From positions 1 through 64,000 of IMG/VR virus record IMGVR_UViG_3300030098_005028: 64,000 nt of DNA; one strand, written 5' to 3'. The translations under genes were made by a program, and so were the position numbers. Shown here piece by piece: positions 32,701 to 42,753 of the stretch. Below the pieces are notes generated by a model that made no database searches, had not been told where the DNA came from, and worked only from the letters and a program-made list of their open reading frames with translations. The stretch comes from a virus. Position 1 is the stretch's first letter. The number at the start of each line of letters is the position of its first letter.

Positions 32701-33393
32701 ATGGCTTTTATATCAGGGGTATTCCCCTTACATATTGGTGTAAATCCTAACACTATAGGTGTTAATCTCAATATACCTGACGTTAGTCCGTCTAGGGAGC
32801 ATACGTTATATATACGGGCTGGAAATCCAAGTTTTGGAACTTTGCCTTTAAATCTTCTTTCTGCTGCTAATACTGGAGTAGCAGGTTTTGCGGATCTTAA
32901 TACCGCTGGATTCAATACGCCTAGTGGAACATTAACACTTTATGTCTCTGCTCCTCTTTTGAGTGGAGTTGCTAATAATATTGCGCTATTTGCAAAGGCA
33001 ATACCTGCGACTGGCTATGGCGTACATTCAATTCCTCTTTATCTCCAGCAGAATATGTTCTCTGGAGTTAATTTATATACTAAAGGAGGATGGGATAGGG
33101 CAATAGGAGTCGCTATCACCGATAGAAGTTTTTATAAACCTGTAGAAGGAACTAGAATATTACATATCGAAAGAATACCAGCGCATAATTCAACAATAGA
33201 TTTGCATATTTCTGGCACTGGTTCTGCTGGTTCTATGGACTTAGCTCTTATTAATAATGAGAAATATCTGGCTCTTAATATGTCAGACATATCTCCAAGA
33301 CAGACTACTAACTTATATGTAAGTGGTGGATGGAATGGACAACCAAATGTTCCTAATATGAGCGGCTCATTGAACATGTACATTGACATTTAA
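32701..33393 (+). CDS. Beta-rich tail structural protein
   Basis: This 230-residue protein is made of repeated beta units in which short LYI/LYV strands alternate with Gly/Asn/Ser turns (TLTLYVSAP, HSIPLYLQQ, NLYVSGG, LNMYIDI). It probably forms a beta-prism or tail-tip decoration. It lies directly after the tape measure gene, where distal tail proteins are normally encoded. No catalytic motif is seen. Confidence 0.55.
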   Translation: MAFISGVFPLHIGVNPNTIGVNLNIPDVSPSREHTLYIRAGNPSFGTLPLNLLSAANTGVAGFADLNTAGFNTPSGTLTLYVSAPLLSGVANNIALFAKAIPATGYGVHSIPLYLQQNMFSGVNLYTKGGWDRAIGVAITDRSFYKPVEGTRILHIERIPAHNSTIDLHISGTGSAGSMDLALINNEKYLALNMSDISPRQTTNLYVSGGWNGQPNVPNMSGSLNMYIDI

Positions 33394-33404
33394 AGGTAAA
33401 TAAT

Positions 33405-35648
33405 ATGCCTATTATATATAGATCAAAGAAAATTATACCTGCTCCATTAGTTGGTATTGGTGTGCAACACTTCAAGCCACAGGGTGTTGGTAGTAAGGGA
33501 TATGACAATCAAGGAGGAATCTTTAATACAAATTTTGTAGATAACCTTGGTGCTACATATACCATTACTCTTCAAGGAACACTTGTAGCAGATATGGGTT
33601 CTCCTAAGTCTTACTTTGAAGACGATGATGATGCTGCTACTCCTTTGCTGGACAAAGCTAATACAACAATAAATCCCAGCACGGAACAAGAATATATAGA
33701 TGCCCTATTTACTGATCGAGCAGAGGCAGCCGATCCTCAGTCTGAAGACCTGACTACTATATCAGGAAGAGACACGATAGACCCGATGTTTCAGTCTATT
33801 CTGCAAAAACAAGAGGCTATCAGGAAACTCTTTGGCGAAGACGGTCATCTTTTTGAGATAAGAACTTATGATGGAGTAAGACCTTTCAAATGTTATCCGC
33901 AAGTAGCAGGTATTGAGTTTTCAGATCCAACACCCGGAGACAACTGGGTTCAAATATGTAGATATACCATTACATTGGTAACAGACAAGATTATAGGTCT
34001 TACTAATGTCACTGAAGATGGTACTGATGATAGTCTTGTAGATGCAGATGGACAAAGAATTCATCTTGAAGCTGCTCAAGAAAACTGGAGTCTTGAACTA
34101 GGCGATGATTATGGCGTAACAGACGAAATTCAGGCTCAGTACTACACTGCTGAAGGCATAACCAGAGATAAAACACAAAATGACCATCGTATGGGCCTTA
34201 AAGTATATACCTTAACTCACACTTTAAGCGCGACAGGTAAAAAGGTATTTACAGATGATGAAAACAAATCTGGTCAACTGGCAGCCCCCGGAGAAAACAA
34301 ACTTCTTCCAAACAGTGCAGGTGCAGGAGCATATAGAAATGTATTCAAGCCAGTTACTGCTGGTCACGCATGGGAACAGGCTCGTCAGTGGGTTCAATCA
34401 AAATTAGTAGATAATGTTGAAGAATTATTAGATGACAACTCTTTCCTGTCCCAATTTAGACAAAGTATGTCTCATAGGCCGGGTGTTTTCACTGATCTGT
34501 TAGGAGCCAATTTTGATTACAATGCTTACGATCATGCGAGAACAGAAGAAAAGGATGAATTTGCAGGTACTTATGCCATAACTGAAACTTGGGTTATAGC
34601 ACTTCATGATTACACTGAAAGTTTTTCAATAGATGTATCAGAATCTGTAGATGATCCAATAAAGAAGGTAAGTATAAAGGGAAGTATCAGAGGTCTTGAT
34701 ACTCATGACAGAGGATGGAGTCATGATGTAAGACTACAAAAAACTGGGACAAAAGCAGGCTATCCCGATGAACAGCAAACTGGTTTTGGGCAGAGTTTTG
34801 GTTCTGACTGGGCTAGTCGTTCTTCCGGTCTTATGTCTCAAGCATTCTTAAAATCAAAATGGACTGCTGCTAGTGGTAGATTTGAGGAACTAAAGTATCT
34901 TGAAGGAAGTAGTCTTAATGCTATCTACCAAAGAGTAAAGCTGTATTCAAGAGTAAATGCATTAACTCCTCAAGTAAAATCTAAAACTTTTACAATAGAT
35001 CCTCCAAATGGCACAATTGAGTATACTTATAATTTTGATACTAAACCCGGCCCATGTTTATCGGGTGCTTTGAGAGACAACATAAGTTTTTCTTGGACTC
35101 ATCCAAAAGATCAATATGCCTCTATTCCTGTCATAGGAAGAAGAATAGGGCCTGTTTTACAGAATATAAATACTAAAGCAGACGCTAGTAAAGTTGCAGT
35201 AAATATTGAAGCAATTTTGCCGATTGCTACTGGTCAATGTATGGCTGGAAATTGTGAAAGTAACGGTTGGCCAAATTTCAGAAATCTCTTTGCTATTCCT
35301 ACCTTTAATACTGGCCCCGGAGCAGATACTAATTTGAATAAATCGGGAGATGGTCAGTGCAGAGGTGTTTCGAGAGATGCAGATAACATAGTAAATCAAC
35401 TAAGGGCTTTTCTAGTTAAGAATCAGGGAAATACTGTTTTCTTAGAGTCTGACAGTGAGGCTTGGGAACCATTCACAGGAAAGTTCTCCAGAAACGTAAC
35501 ATTTGTTTATCAAAGATGTGGAGCAGTTCCTGCTTCGGCAAGAAATACTCCAGATGGTGGAGGAAGAGACTGGGCAGGCGGTTCATACGATTGTTTTGAT
35601 AAAGACGATGACTGTGCAAATGTAGACGATTGTGCTTGTGAAGACTAG
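33405..35648 (+). CDS. Large tail protein with Cys/Asp-rich C-terminus
   Basis: This 747-residue protein is of unknown family and beta-rich, with repeated strands such as YTITLQGTL and RYTITLVTD and a helix-rich middle. It ends with a Cys/Asp cluster (CFDKDDDCANVDDCACED), a possible metal-binding or disulfide tail similar in style to the ends of the next protein. Position suggests a distal tail or baseplate component. AAAGG is upstream of the ATG. Confidence 0.6.
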   Translation: MPIIYRSKKIIPAPLVGIGVQHFKPQGVGSKGYDNQGGIFNTNFVDNLGATYTITLQGTLVADMGSPKSYFEDDDDAATPLLDKANTTINPSTEQEYIDALFTDRAEAADPQSEDLTTISGRDTIDPMFQSILQKQEAIRKLFGEDGHLFEIRTYDGVRPFKCYPQVAGIEFSDPTPGDNWVQICRYTITLVTDKIIGLTNVTEDGTDDSLVDADGQRIHLEAAQENWSLELGDDYGVTDEIQAQYYTAEGITRDKTQNDHRMGLKVYTLTHTLSATGKKVFTDDENKSGQLAAPGENKLLPNSAGAGAYRNVFKPVTAGHAWEQARQWVQSKLVDNVEELLDDNSFLSQFRQSMSHRPGVFTDLLGANFDYNAYDHARTEEKDEFAGTYAITETWVIALHDYTESFSIDVSESVDDPIKKVSIKGSIRGLDTHDRGWSHDVRLQKTGTKAGYPDEQQTGFGQSFGSDWASRSSGLMSQAFLKSKWTAASGRFEELKYLEGSSLNAIYQRVKLYSRVNALTPQVKSKTFTIDPPNGTIEYTYNFDTKPGPCLSGALRDNISFSWTHPKDQYASIPVIGRRIGPVLQNINTKADASKVAVNIEAILPIATGQCMAGNCESNGWPNFRNLFAIPTFNTGPGADTNLNKSGDGQCRGVSRDADNIVNQLRAFLVKNQGNTVFLESDSEAWEPFTGKFSRNVTFVYQRCGAVPASARNTPDGGGRDWAGGSYDCFDKDDDCANVDDCACED

Positions 35649-35676
35649 TGATAAGAGAGACTGAAAAGGATTAAAA

Positions 35677-38600
35677 ATGGGATTAAGACCTATACATCCG
35701 AGAGATGCTTTAGATGGAAGAGTAGACAGAGGCTGGATAGTCGATGGTGCTTGGAATCCTTTAGGCAGAGAAATAGACTCTAAAGTAGAGACACAAGGCG
35801 AGCAAGTGTCTGGCGTGACCATTGATACAGCAGGCACTGGCTATGCAATTGGTGACGTTGTAGATTTTAGCTCTTCTGGTACTACACGTTCTGCAAGTGC
35901 ATTTGTAAGCGATGTGGGAGAAAACGGAGAGATAACAGAAATCACAATAACTGATAAGGGTAGTTACAGTAAGGCCCCAACTGCAAGCGTCACAGGCTCC
36001 AGTGGAGAAGGAGGCACATTATCTGTAGATACTGAAAGATTAGCATTAGATACCAAGAAATCATTCTATAGTGCTGGACTTGTACGCCAAGAGCCTGTTT
36101 CCCAACCTCAAAACAGATCTAACTTTGATTATTGTGAACAAGCTGATGAAACAGCCGAGCATACTTTATTCTTGGGTGCTAGTATTTCTCAGTTCAGTTC
36201 TTCTGCTGGGTGGAACTCCTCTGTCAGTACACTAAATGTAACTCTTGTTGAAGACGATTGTTGTGTCTCTCCTATAGTAGATTCTGTTACTGGCGCGCCA
36301 ATTAGAGTAACTACTGCTTCTGGGGCAATAAATGTAGACTTAAATACCTTGAGTCTTGTTAGTTCTACATTTAGAGCGGAAGAAAAAACTGATGATGGTA
36401 ACAGGGTTACTGTGACTGACTCTGGTGGTGTCACCGTAACTGGTTATGTCGTAGATGGTCAACTATATCCAACAGTAAAAGTTTATTACAACAATATACA
36501 AGAGAAGATGCATTGGGTTGGAAAAGATAGGTTCAACCCTCCTCCTATTGGTAATCCAGTACACTTTAGATATCAAGATTTCATATTTAATGGAATCATA
36601 AAGAACTGGAGTCAAGAGAGAACAACAAGCGGCACAACTTATAAAGTAAAGATAGAAGACCCAAGAGAAGTCTTAAAAGGATGCCAGCTTATCTTAGATA
36701 ACTATGATGGCGGGGTGAAAGACTGTCCCAATCTAGTGAATCCTTATGGATTGTTAGAACATCATGGTGGACAGTGCATCGACCATGAACTATTTGGTCA
36801 AGTTTGTTTTCCGGGAATGTATTGTCCTAGTGGGGAATTTGAAGGAGATATAGATTGCGGAGTAGATTATGCAGGAAGAACAGAGAATACTGGGTTTGGC
36901 GGTTCCGGTATTAATTCAGGAGGAGTCACATTTTTCTATCTTTGGCTTGCGATAGACTATCTTTGTAATAATCCTTTGGAAACTAACTACTTTCCTCAGT
37001 TTGGAGGGCCTCCTGTTCTTAGGGAAGACCCGGACGGTAAGCCAATTGAATACTTAGTGGATTTGCTGGCTTTGACTGAGACTGAACTTTTCCAAGATTA
37101 TTATAGAGTGGGTGGAGACACTAGAAGCTTAGACGATCTTATTAACAGGGTATGTAATGATGCAGCTTTGCAATATCTTGTGACTATGAGGTTTGTAGAT
37201 TACTTTGAAGTAGATCCTGAAGACGATGGGAAAATATGGGGATGGCCAGATAAAAATTTATTCCCTCAAATTCAAGTCTGGACTTATGACATATTCACTC
37301 AGCCATCCGCTCCTATAAAGGTTGACGTATATGATCAGATAACTCATCCTCCAAAAGGATGTGCTGACGAAGACCTAGATCAAATAAAAACTATTGATGA
37401 TAGATTGGCCGAAGGAGATATAGCTACAATACTTGGCCCTGATCCTGAAGTAGAGTCTTTGAGTCGTGGCTTGGAGTTAAGGAATGAACCTTGTAATTAT
37501 TTTTTAGTTGGGGACAACTTCAATCCTGTCATACAATCTCCTCAGTATAGAACAGTTCCTTATTGGGGAAGCTTTGACCAGACCATATATGTAGACGGTG
37601 CGCCAAAACAAACAAGAATGACTGCCGCTCCTTATTTTTCTATGCAAGGTGGAGCAGGCTCTGTATATTGGCCCACCATAGGTGATTTAAGTATTTTTGA
37701 CGGGGTGATGCTTCCAGCAGATTCTTGGGGCATTCCCGGATTAAGTATGTGGTTTGCTACTGTTGGTGAAATTAGATCAGCTATGGCTGGATTTACTCAG
37801 TGGCAAACATGGCAATATTGGATTGGAGATGAAGCTAGACAGAAATCTATTTGTGGTTTCAATATGCCGATTGGTTATAGAAATGCTGCTCAGGTAGAAG
37901 CATGGAGGGTCGGATTCTTCCATCAATTTCCTTGGGGGCCATTTGGTCTATCTAGAGCAATGCATTCTATTAACACAGGAAGCGCCGTTATGTCGGCTGT
38001 TGGTGGTTATCTCGCAGACATACGTGCCAATCCGCAATACGCACAGATGGTATTTGAGCAAATACAAAACTTAGGAAATGAAAATTATGGTAAAAAATGG
38101 CTCATTCGTCTTCCTGACATGTGTCTTACAGGAGAGCCAGAGACTCTTCATGTAAGAATGAATTGGGAGGTCATGAGTACGGGCTGGCAAGACGACATGT
38201 GTATTGGTCTTTCTGAACCAGAACTCATGTTTTTTAGAGACGAGCAGAACAAGCTTGAATCATTTGCTAGATTTAGCGAGATGCAAGCCATGCCAGATGG
38301 TTTTCCTGTAGGCTCTAGACGTGTTTTCAATCATGATTTTCAGCCGGGAGATTATCTGTATGATAGTCTCACTCAACAACTTTGGTGTAGAGGAAGGGTT
38401 GATGCTGAACCAATCTATAATATGGAGCTTGGTCTTTGGTACGCATTATTTGAACTAGATTCAAGTGTTAGAAATGTCAGTATGGGGGTTTATTCCTTCT
38501 TAGACCATGTCTTCTTGAATCAAGCTATGTATCTTGGTAATCTTGATGCAACAGCAAAGCATCTTAGCTTTGCAATGCCTAATCCAGCTATCAAGCCTTT

Positions 38601-40581
38601 GGAAGTAGCCGTACCCGTAAAGAGCAACAAAATTTCATATGGGCCTTGGTACAGTCAACCATTTGTTAATGGTAAAACCAGATACGAAAGAGATACAAAT
38701 TTCAACCCTTGGAACTACAATGATTGTGATGTAATGGTTCGTGCGGGTGACATTAAGGTAGCAACTGCCGTTACCCAATTACAAGTTGATGAATTTGGAA
38801 GTACTTCTATTCCCGGCCCACCAAGATTAAACTTAGGTGATCGTGCTGGTGTCATAGCAAGCCTACAACAAAATGGCCCAGTTGTAACTAATATCTCTTT
38901 TAATGTATCTAACTCTGGAATAAAAACCTCATATTCATTTAAAACATACAGTCCTTCATGGGCAGGTATGGCAAAGCAATTTTTGGATGCACTCCAAAGA
39001 AGAGCAGAAGGTCAACAAAAATTAGCATCTCAATTTAGGTTTGAGATGAAGAGGGCGCTCAAAAAATTTGGACAATATATTCGTCCTGCTAATTGGGGCA
39101 AGTGGGGGATGAATCCTCAAGGAGTCGTTTTCGATCCCGGATCTCCTCATACACTGCTGATGGGATTCATTAAAAATAGTGGTGCGGGTGATGCTTTACC
39201 TTTAACTTCTGACGCTTGGTTTGTTGATACCGCCTCTGCCATGTTCAATGTTGGAAATCAAAGTCTTTATCCAAATCTTGCTGGATTTTCATTAGAAGGG
39301 ATGTGGAGAGCAGCAGGTACCTCAGATGCAACTGGTGGCAGTTTTCCTAAGATGGAAGACACGCAGGCTGAGTTTCGAGGTAGTGCTGGACTAAAGTTTA
39401 AGAGTAGCGATCCATGTCCTAAATACTTCTCAAAAGCCCCTTCTCCTCCTGTTAGAGGCGAAGACCATCATGCGATTACAAGTAAAACTTTGAATCCATT
39501 TATAGACAACCCACTAGCTTTAAGAGAGCCTTATGAACTAGCCGACAATGGTCTTGGCCATGATATTTCGTATATTATTCGTGGAGAAGCACAACCTCAG
39601 AATCTTTCTGTTTTTATCCAGCCTACAGATGCTATGGGTGGTTGGAACGGAACGGCTCATACAACAGGAGATTACTCAGACAATAATTACAGAATAATGG
39701 CACTTCGTGGCCCAATGGTGCTTGCTGGATGGGGTTTTGATACTTATGGAAAACCTGTTCCTTCAGATGATGGGTGCAAATTTATTGACAATTGGTTGAG
39801 AAAACCTGACAAATGGAAAGTTGGGCCAGTTGATCTTAGATGGGATGATGACAGGAAAGTATGGACATCTCCTCCTAGTTTCCAAATGATGTATGGTGTT
39901 ATTGATGGTGGTGAAGGTGGTGACTGTAAGTGTTTTATCCTTCCTCCTTCCGAAGACTCGTCATGTAAAGTACGGCTTTCCAACCCTGCACCCGATGATA
40001 AAAGAGTAGACAAGGATTGTAATGAGGCAGAAGACAGTGGTTGTGGTGCTGACGTGAACAATAAGATGATAGTTGCATACAACGCAACTAATAAGCCTAT
40101 TACTAACGATTCACAAGTAGTAGTATATTTTGATCCTGCAAATTTAAGATACTATATCATTAGCGCACCAGAACCTATATTCTCAGCAAGCATAACCGAA
40201 GATGGTGTAGATGGTAAGAGTTGTGGAACCATCCCCGGTTCTTATAAAACCGAGGGTTTAGTAAAAATTGGAGGGCAAGAGTCTGTTGGGAATTGTGAAA
40301 TTAACATGATGAATGACTTGGATCAACCTCTTTGTAATGGAACAACTTGCTATGTTTGGTTAGAAGACGAATCGACTTGCCGTATTCTTCAGGCACAATT
40401 TAAACCACTCGACGTTGTCACTTGTGTTGACTGTTACGATTACAATGGTGTTCCAACATTAGAGATATGTGACAGAAGAATTTATCTTGAATCAGCATGG
40501 TGTCAACAAGATTGTGATAATGATGATCCAACGGCGGCGGGTGACACTTGTGGATATGATGGAGGCTTGTTCGATTGTTAA
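35677..40581 (+). CDS. Tail-tip / hub-like giant protein
   Basis: The 1634-residue protein carries, at residues about 46-110, a phage glycine-rich repeat domain (VTIDTAGTGYAIGDVVDF followed by ITITDKGSYSKAPTASV). At about 270-345 it has a hub-like segment (HFRYQDFIFNGIIKNWSQE, then KVKIEDPREVLKG) like those of tail-associated hub proteins. The central 1000 residues are not recognised, and the last 150 are Cys/Asp-rich (CVDCYDYNG, CQQDCDNDD). This is probably the adsorption/penetration hub of the tail tip. AGGA precedes the ATG. It is the largest gene after the tape measure. Confidence 0.6.
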   Translation: MGLRPIHPRDALDGRVDRGWIVDGAWNPLGREIDSKVETQGEQVSGVTIDTAGTGYAIGDVVDFSSSGTTRSASAFVSDVGENGEITEITITDKGSYSKAPTASVTGSSGEGGTLSVDTERLALDTKKSFYSAGLVRQEPVSQPQNRSNFDYCEQADETAEHTLFLGASISQFSSSAGWNSSVSTLNVTLVEDDCCVSPIVDSVTGAPIRVTTASGAINVDLNTLSLVSSTFRAEEKTDDGNRVTVTDSGGVTVTGYVVDGQLYPTVKVYYNNIQEKMHWVGKDRFNPPPIGNPVHFRYQDFIFNGIIKNWSQERTTSGTTYKVKIEDPREVLKGCQLILDNYDGGVKDCPNLVNPYGLLEHHGGQCIDHELFGQVCFPGMYCPSGEFEGDIDCGVDYAGRTENTGFGGSGINSGGVTFFYLWLAIDYLCNNPLETNYFPQFGGPPVLREDPDGKPIEYLVDLLALTETELFQDYYRVGGDTRSLDDLINRVCNDAALQYLVTMRFVDYFEVDPEDDGKIWGWPDKNLFPQIQVWTYDIFTQPSAPIKVDVYDQITHPPKGCADEDLDQIKTIDDRLAEGDIATILGPDPEVESLSRGLELRNEPCNYFLVGDNFNPVIQSPQYRTVPYWGSFDQTIYVDGAPKQTRMTAAPYFSMQGGAGSVYWPTIGDLSIFDGVMLPADSWGIPGLSMWFATVGEIRSAMAGFTQWQTWQYWIGDEARQKSICGFNMPIGYRNAAQVEAWRVGFFHQFPWGPFGLSRAMHSINTGSAVMSAVGGYLADIRANPQYAQMVFEQIQNLGNENYGKKWLIRLPDMCLTGEPETLHVRMNWEVMSTGWQDDMCIGLSEPELMFFRDEQNKLESFARFSEMQAMPDGFPVGSRRVFNHDFQPGDYLYDSLTQQLWCRGRVDAEPIYNMELGLWYALFELDSSVRNVSMGVYSFLDHVFLNQAMYLGNLDATAKHLSFAMPNPAIKPLEVAVPVKSNKISYGPWYSQPFVNGKTRYERDTNFNPWNYNDCDVMVRAGDIKVATAVTQLQVDEFGSTSIPGPPRLNLGDRAGVIASLQQNGPVVTNISFNVSNSGIKTSYSFKTYSPSWAGMAKQFLDALQRRAEGQQKLASQFRFEMKRALKKFGQYIRPANWGKWGMNPQGVVFDPGSPHTLLMGFIKNSGAGDALPLTSDAWFVDTASAMFNVGNQSLYPNLAGFSLEGMWRAAGTSDATGGSFPKMEDTQAEFRGSAGLKFKSSDPCPKYFSKAPSPPVRGEDHHAITSKTLNPFIDNPLALREPYELADNGLGHDISYIIRGEAQPQNLSVFIQPTDAMGGWNGTAHTTGDYSDNNYRIMALRGPMVLAGWGFDTYGKPVPSDDGCKFIDNWLRKPDKWKVGPVDLRWDDDRKVWTSPPSFQMMYGVIDGGEGGDCKCFILPPSEDSSCKVRLSNPAPDDKRVDKDCNEAEDSGCGADVNNKMIVAYNATNKPITNDSQVVVYFDPANLRYYIISAPEPIFSASITEDGVDGKSCGTIPGSYKTEGLVKIGGQESVGNCEINMMNDLDQPLCNGTTCYVWLEDESTCRILQAQFKPLDVVTCVDCYDYNGVPTLEICDRRIYLESAWCQQDCDNDDPTAAGDTCGYDGGLFDC

Positions 40582-40582
40582 T

Positions 40583-41365
40583 ATGGGAAAAAGAATAACA
40601 GGCCCTACAAAAGTTATTGCAACTCCAAAAGACAGGCCTTCTAAAGTTATATTAGGAAATAAGATAAAAAAATGGGCGGTTGGAATTACCATAGCTCCAA
40701 GAAAAGAACAAACATATAATACAACTATTGATAGTTTCTTATCTTCTGGATGGGAAGAAATACATCTTTTTTGCGAACCAGATGTCATCGTCTCAGAAAA
40801 ACATTCTTGTCTTCCAATTACTAGAAGATCAAAAAGACACGGTGCTTGGTCTAACTGGTTTACTAGTTTGAAAGATTTGATTAATATATATCCAGATGCA
40901 GATTGCTACGGTTTAATACAAGATGATGTAGTTTTCTGTAAAGGTCTTAGAGTTTTTATGGAAGAAACTTTATGGCCTTCCGAAGACTGTGGACTATGTT
41001 CAGTTTTTGTCCCAAGTCATTACACAAGAAATGCTCCGGGTTGGTATAGGACTAATAAAGGATTCAGATTATGGATGGCACAAACATTCTTTTTTAGGCC
41101 AGAATCAGCTAGAAGTTGCATTGACTATGACTTTTGTAAAAACTGGAATAAAGAAAAACAAATTGACAATGTAGTTGGAAGATGGGCAAATGAGACAAAA
41201 CAATACCCTTATTATTTTTCTCCTTCTTTATCACAACACATAGGAGACACTTCAACCATTTGGAGTGAAGGAAACAGGGCAGCAGGAAAAAGAGCAGCGT
41301 CTGATTTCGTTGGCGAAGATTATAATTTACAGGAAAAGATGAGACTAAAAAATGCCGGGATATAA
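40583..41365 (+). CDS. GT-A-type glycosyltransferase inside the tail operon
   Basis: This 260-residue protein resembles a GT-A glycosyltransferase. It has an opening strand WAVGITIAPRKEQTYNTTID like a nucleotide-binding Rossmann segment, an FCEPDVIV strand, then CYGLIQDDVVFC carrying a DxD-like DDV metal site. The C-terminal part, QHIGDTSTIWSEGNR, resembles acceptor-site loops. The start is taken at the ATG at 40583; upstream in-frame ATGs lie inside the previous gene. Its position between the tail-tip protein and a Ser-rich virion protein suggests it glycosylates virion components. Confidence 0.6.
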   Translation: MGKRITGPTKVIATPKDRPSKVILGNKIKKWAVGITIAPRKEQTYNTTIDSFLSSGWEEIHLFCEPDVIVSEKHSCLPITRRSKRHGAWSNWFTSLKDLINIYPDADCYGLIQDDVVFCKGLRVFMEETLWPSEDCGLCSVFVPSHYTRNAPGWYRTNKGFRLWMAQTFFFRPESARSCIDYDFCKNWNKEKQIDNVVGRWANETKQYPYYFSPSLSQHIGDTSTIWSEGNRAAGKRAASDFVGEDYNLQEKMRLKNAGI

Positions 41366-42308
41366 AAGATATGGATGCCCATGTTGCAGGCCTAGCTCTA
41401 GCTCTGCCTCTAGTAGCAGTTTGTCCTCAACAGAAGATTCATCAGAATCTAGCTTCTCATCCTCATCCTCTGCCTCAACTCAATGTTGTGATTTACTCTC
41501 AACAGAACTTTATGCTAACATTCAGGTTCAACTCTATCCAAATGCCGTTGCTTGCATAAGACCTCCAAATAGAGGTGTTAGATGTTTTGTTTTTAAGTTG
41601 AGCGAAATAACACAAGCGGAGTATGAAAGCATAACTGGGTATCAAGATTGCTGTGGATCTGCCACATTTAATTATAAAAGAATTTGGCATGGAACTTTTG
41701 TTGGAAGCACAAGCCCCGTAGATGATCAGACATCTACATGTCTTGAATGTAATGATGGCTTAGGAATGATTGACAGTCATCAGAAGTGTTTGTTTGCTGG
41801 CGGTCTGGTATATACTTGTTGTTGCAATAATACGACAGATGTAGTGACTGGTGCATGTGATTCAGGAGCATTTCAGCATCTGGAGGTAATACCGGCTGCA
41901 ACCCCTATCATTTCCGGTAGCACAGCCAATTGTTGTTTTGCCACGAATGAGCAATTCTGTTCTGATCAAATATGTTTCATTGGCCCTAATTGTGGTACTG
42001 GTGGACATTGTGGAAGTAGTAATATGTTTGAGTGTTATATCGACAATGACTGCTGCGGAGGCGTTGCTGGATGTAATTGCAACGGAATGTTAGGAACCTC
42101 TTGTGTTAGGGTTGGCATTTGGACAGACAGGCCAGTCTCGGCAGCGCCAGCCTTGGCCGCTCAATGTGACGATGATACTGGGCAATGTGGTTGTTCAGGT
42201 AATGATGGCGGTGGTGGTGGAGCAGGCGCTCCTATTGCCGCCTCTGCAATTGACGCAAGAACAGGCAGACCTTTAATAGATATATTTAAGGAGATGGGGT
42301 ATGTCTGA
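41352..42308 (+). CDS. Ser-rich and Cys-rich virion protein
   Basis: This 318-residue protein has a remarkable Ser-rich segment at residues 15-42 (about 20 of 28 residues are Ser) and 31 cysteines overall, close to 10 percent, many in CC or CxC pairs. A Gly-rich segment near residues 285-296 precedes a short C-terminal helix. The Ser segment is a plausible O-glycosylation site for the overlapping upstream glycosyltransferase. The cysteines suggest heavy disulfide bonding or metal binding on the outside of the virion. No family is recognised. A tail fibre or surface spike is likely. Confidence 0.65.
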   Translation: MPGYKRYGCPCCRPSSSSASSSSLSSTEDSSESSFSSSSSASTQCCDLLSTELYANIQVQLYPNAVACIRPPNRGVRCFVFKLSEITQAEYESITGYQDCCGSATFNYKRIWHGTFVGSTSPVDDQTSTCLECNDGLGMIDSHQKCLFAGGLVYTCCCNNTTDVVTGACDSGAFQHLEVIPAATPIISGSTANCCFATNEQFCSDQICFIGPNCGTGGHCGSSNMFECYIDNDCCGGVAGCNCNGMLGTSCVRVGIWTDRPVSAAPALAAQCDDDTGQCGCSGNDGGGGGAGAPIAASAIDARTGRPLIDIFKEMGYV

Positions 42309-42720
42309 TTTTCCAGAATGTAGTCGTCGGGGGAAAATATTAGATGAGAATACATGCGAGTGTTTTTCTAATAGAATATACCATCCAATGATGGGGGTAG
42401 CCCATAAAAGCACTTGCTTAATTTGTCCATATAAAAGTATGGAAGATGATCCAGATTTGGCTAAAGTTGATCTTCCAGAAGGGCCAAGTTTAATAGACAT
42501 GGCCAAAAACTTTACAAAAGCAATAACAAAACATGCAAGAAACAAGTTTGATAAAGTATCAGATGAAGAGTATGATCAAAGAATGACCATTTGTCAATCT
42601 TGTGATTATTATGAAGACAAACGCTGTAAACAGAAAAACTGCGGATGTTTTATTACTAGAAAGGCTAGATGGGCTTCTGAAGAGTGTCCTATTAATAAAT
42701 GGCCTGAATTAAATGAATAA
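42301..42720 (+). CDS. Cys-rich zinc-binding protein (DUF6171-like)
   Basis: This 139-residue protein has a C-terminal motif (MTICQSCDYYEDKRCKQKNC, then GCFITRKARW) and a final CP-W, matching the small phage Cys-rich family often called DUF6171, which is thought to bind zinc. Further cysteines lie in the N-terminal half. AAGGAGATG precedes the ATG. It overlaps the previous gene by 8 nt and is followed by promoter box 6. Confidence 0.65.
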   Translation: MSDFPECSRRGKILDENTCECFSNRIYHPMMGVAHKSTCLICPYKSMEDDPDLAKVDLPEGPSLIDMAKNFTKAITKHARNKFDKVSDEEYDQRMTICQSCDYYEDKRCKQKNCGCFITRKARWASEECPINKWPELNE

Positions 42721-42738
42721 TGGTGTATATACACATAG
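42721..42738 (+). promoter_or_regulatory. Putative phage promoter, TGGTGTAT box 6
   Basis: TGGTGTATATACACATAG starts directly after the previous stop codon and 25 nt before the ATG of the last rightward gene, which has its own GGAGG ribosome site. It gives that gene an independent transcript. Confidence 0.65.
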
Positions 42739-42753
42739 ATGGAGGGCTTTTAA

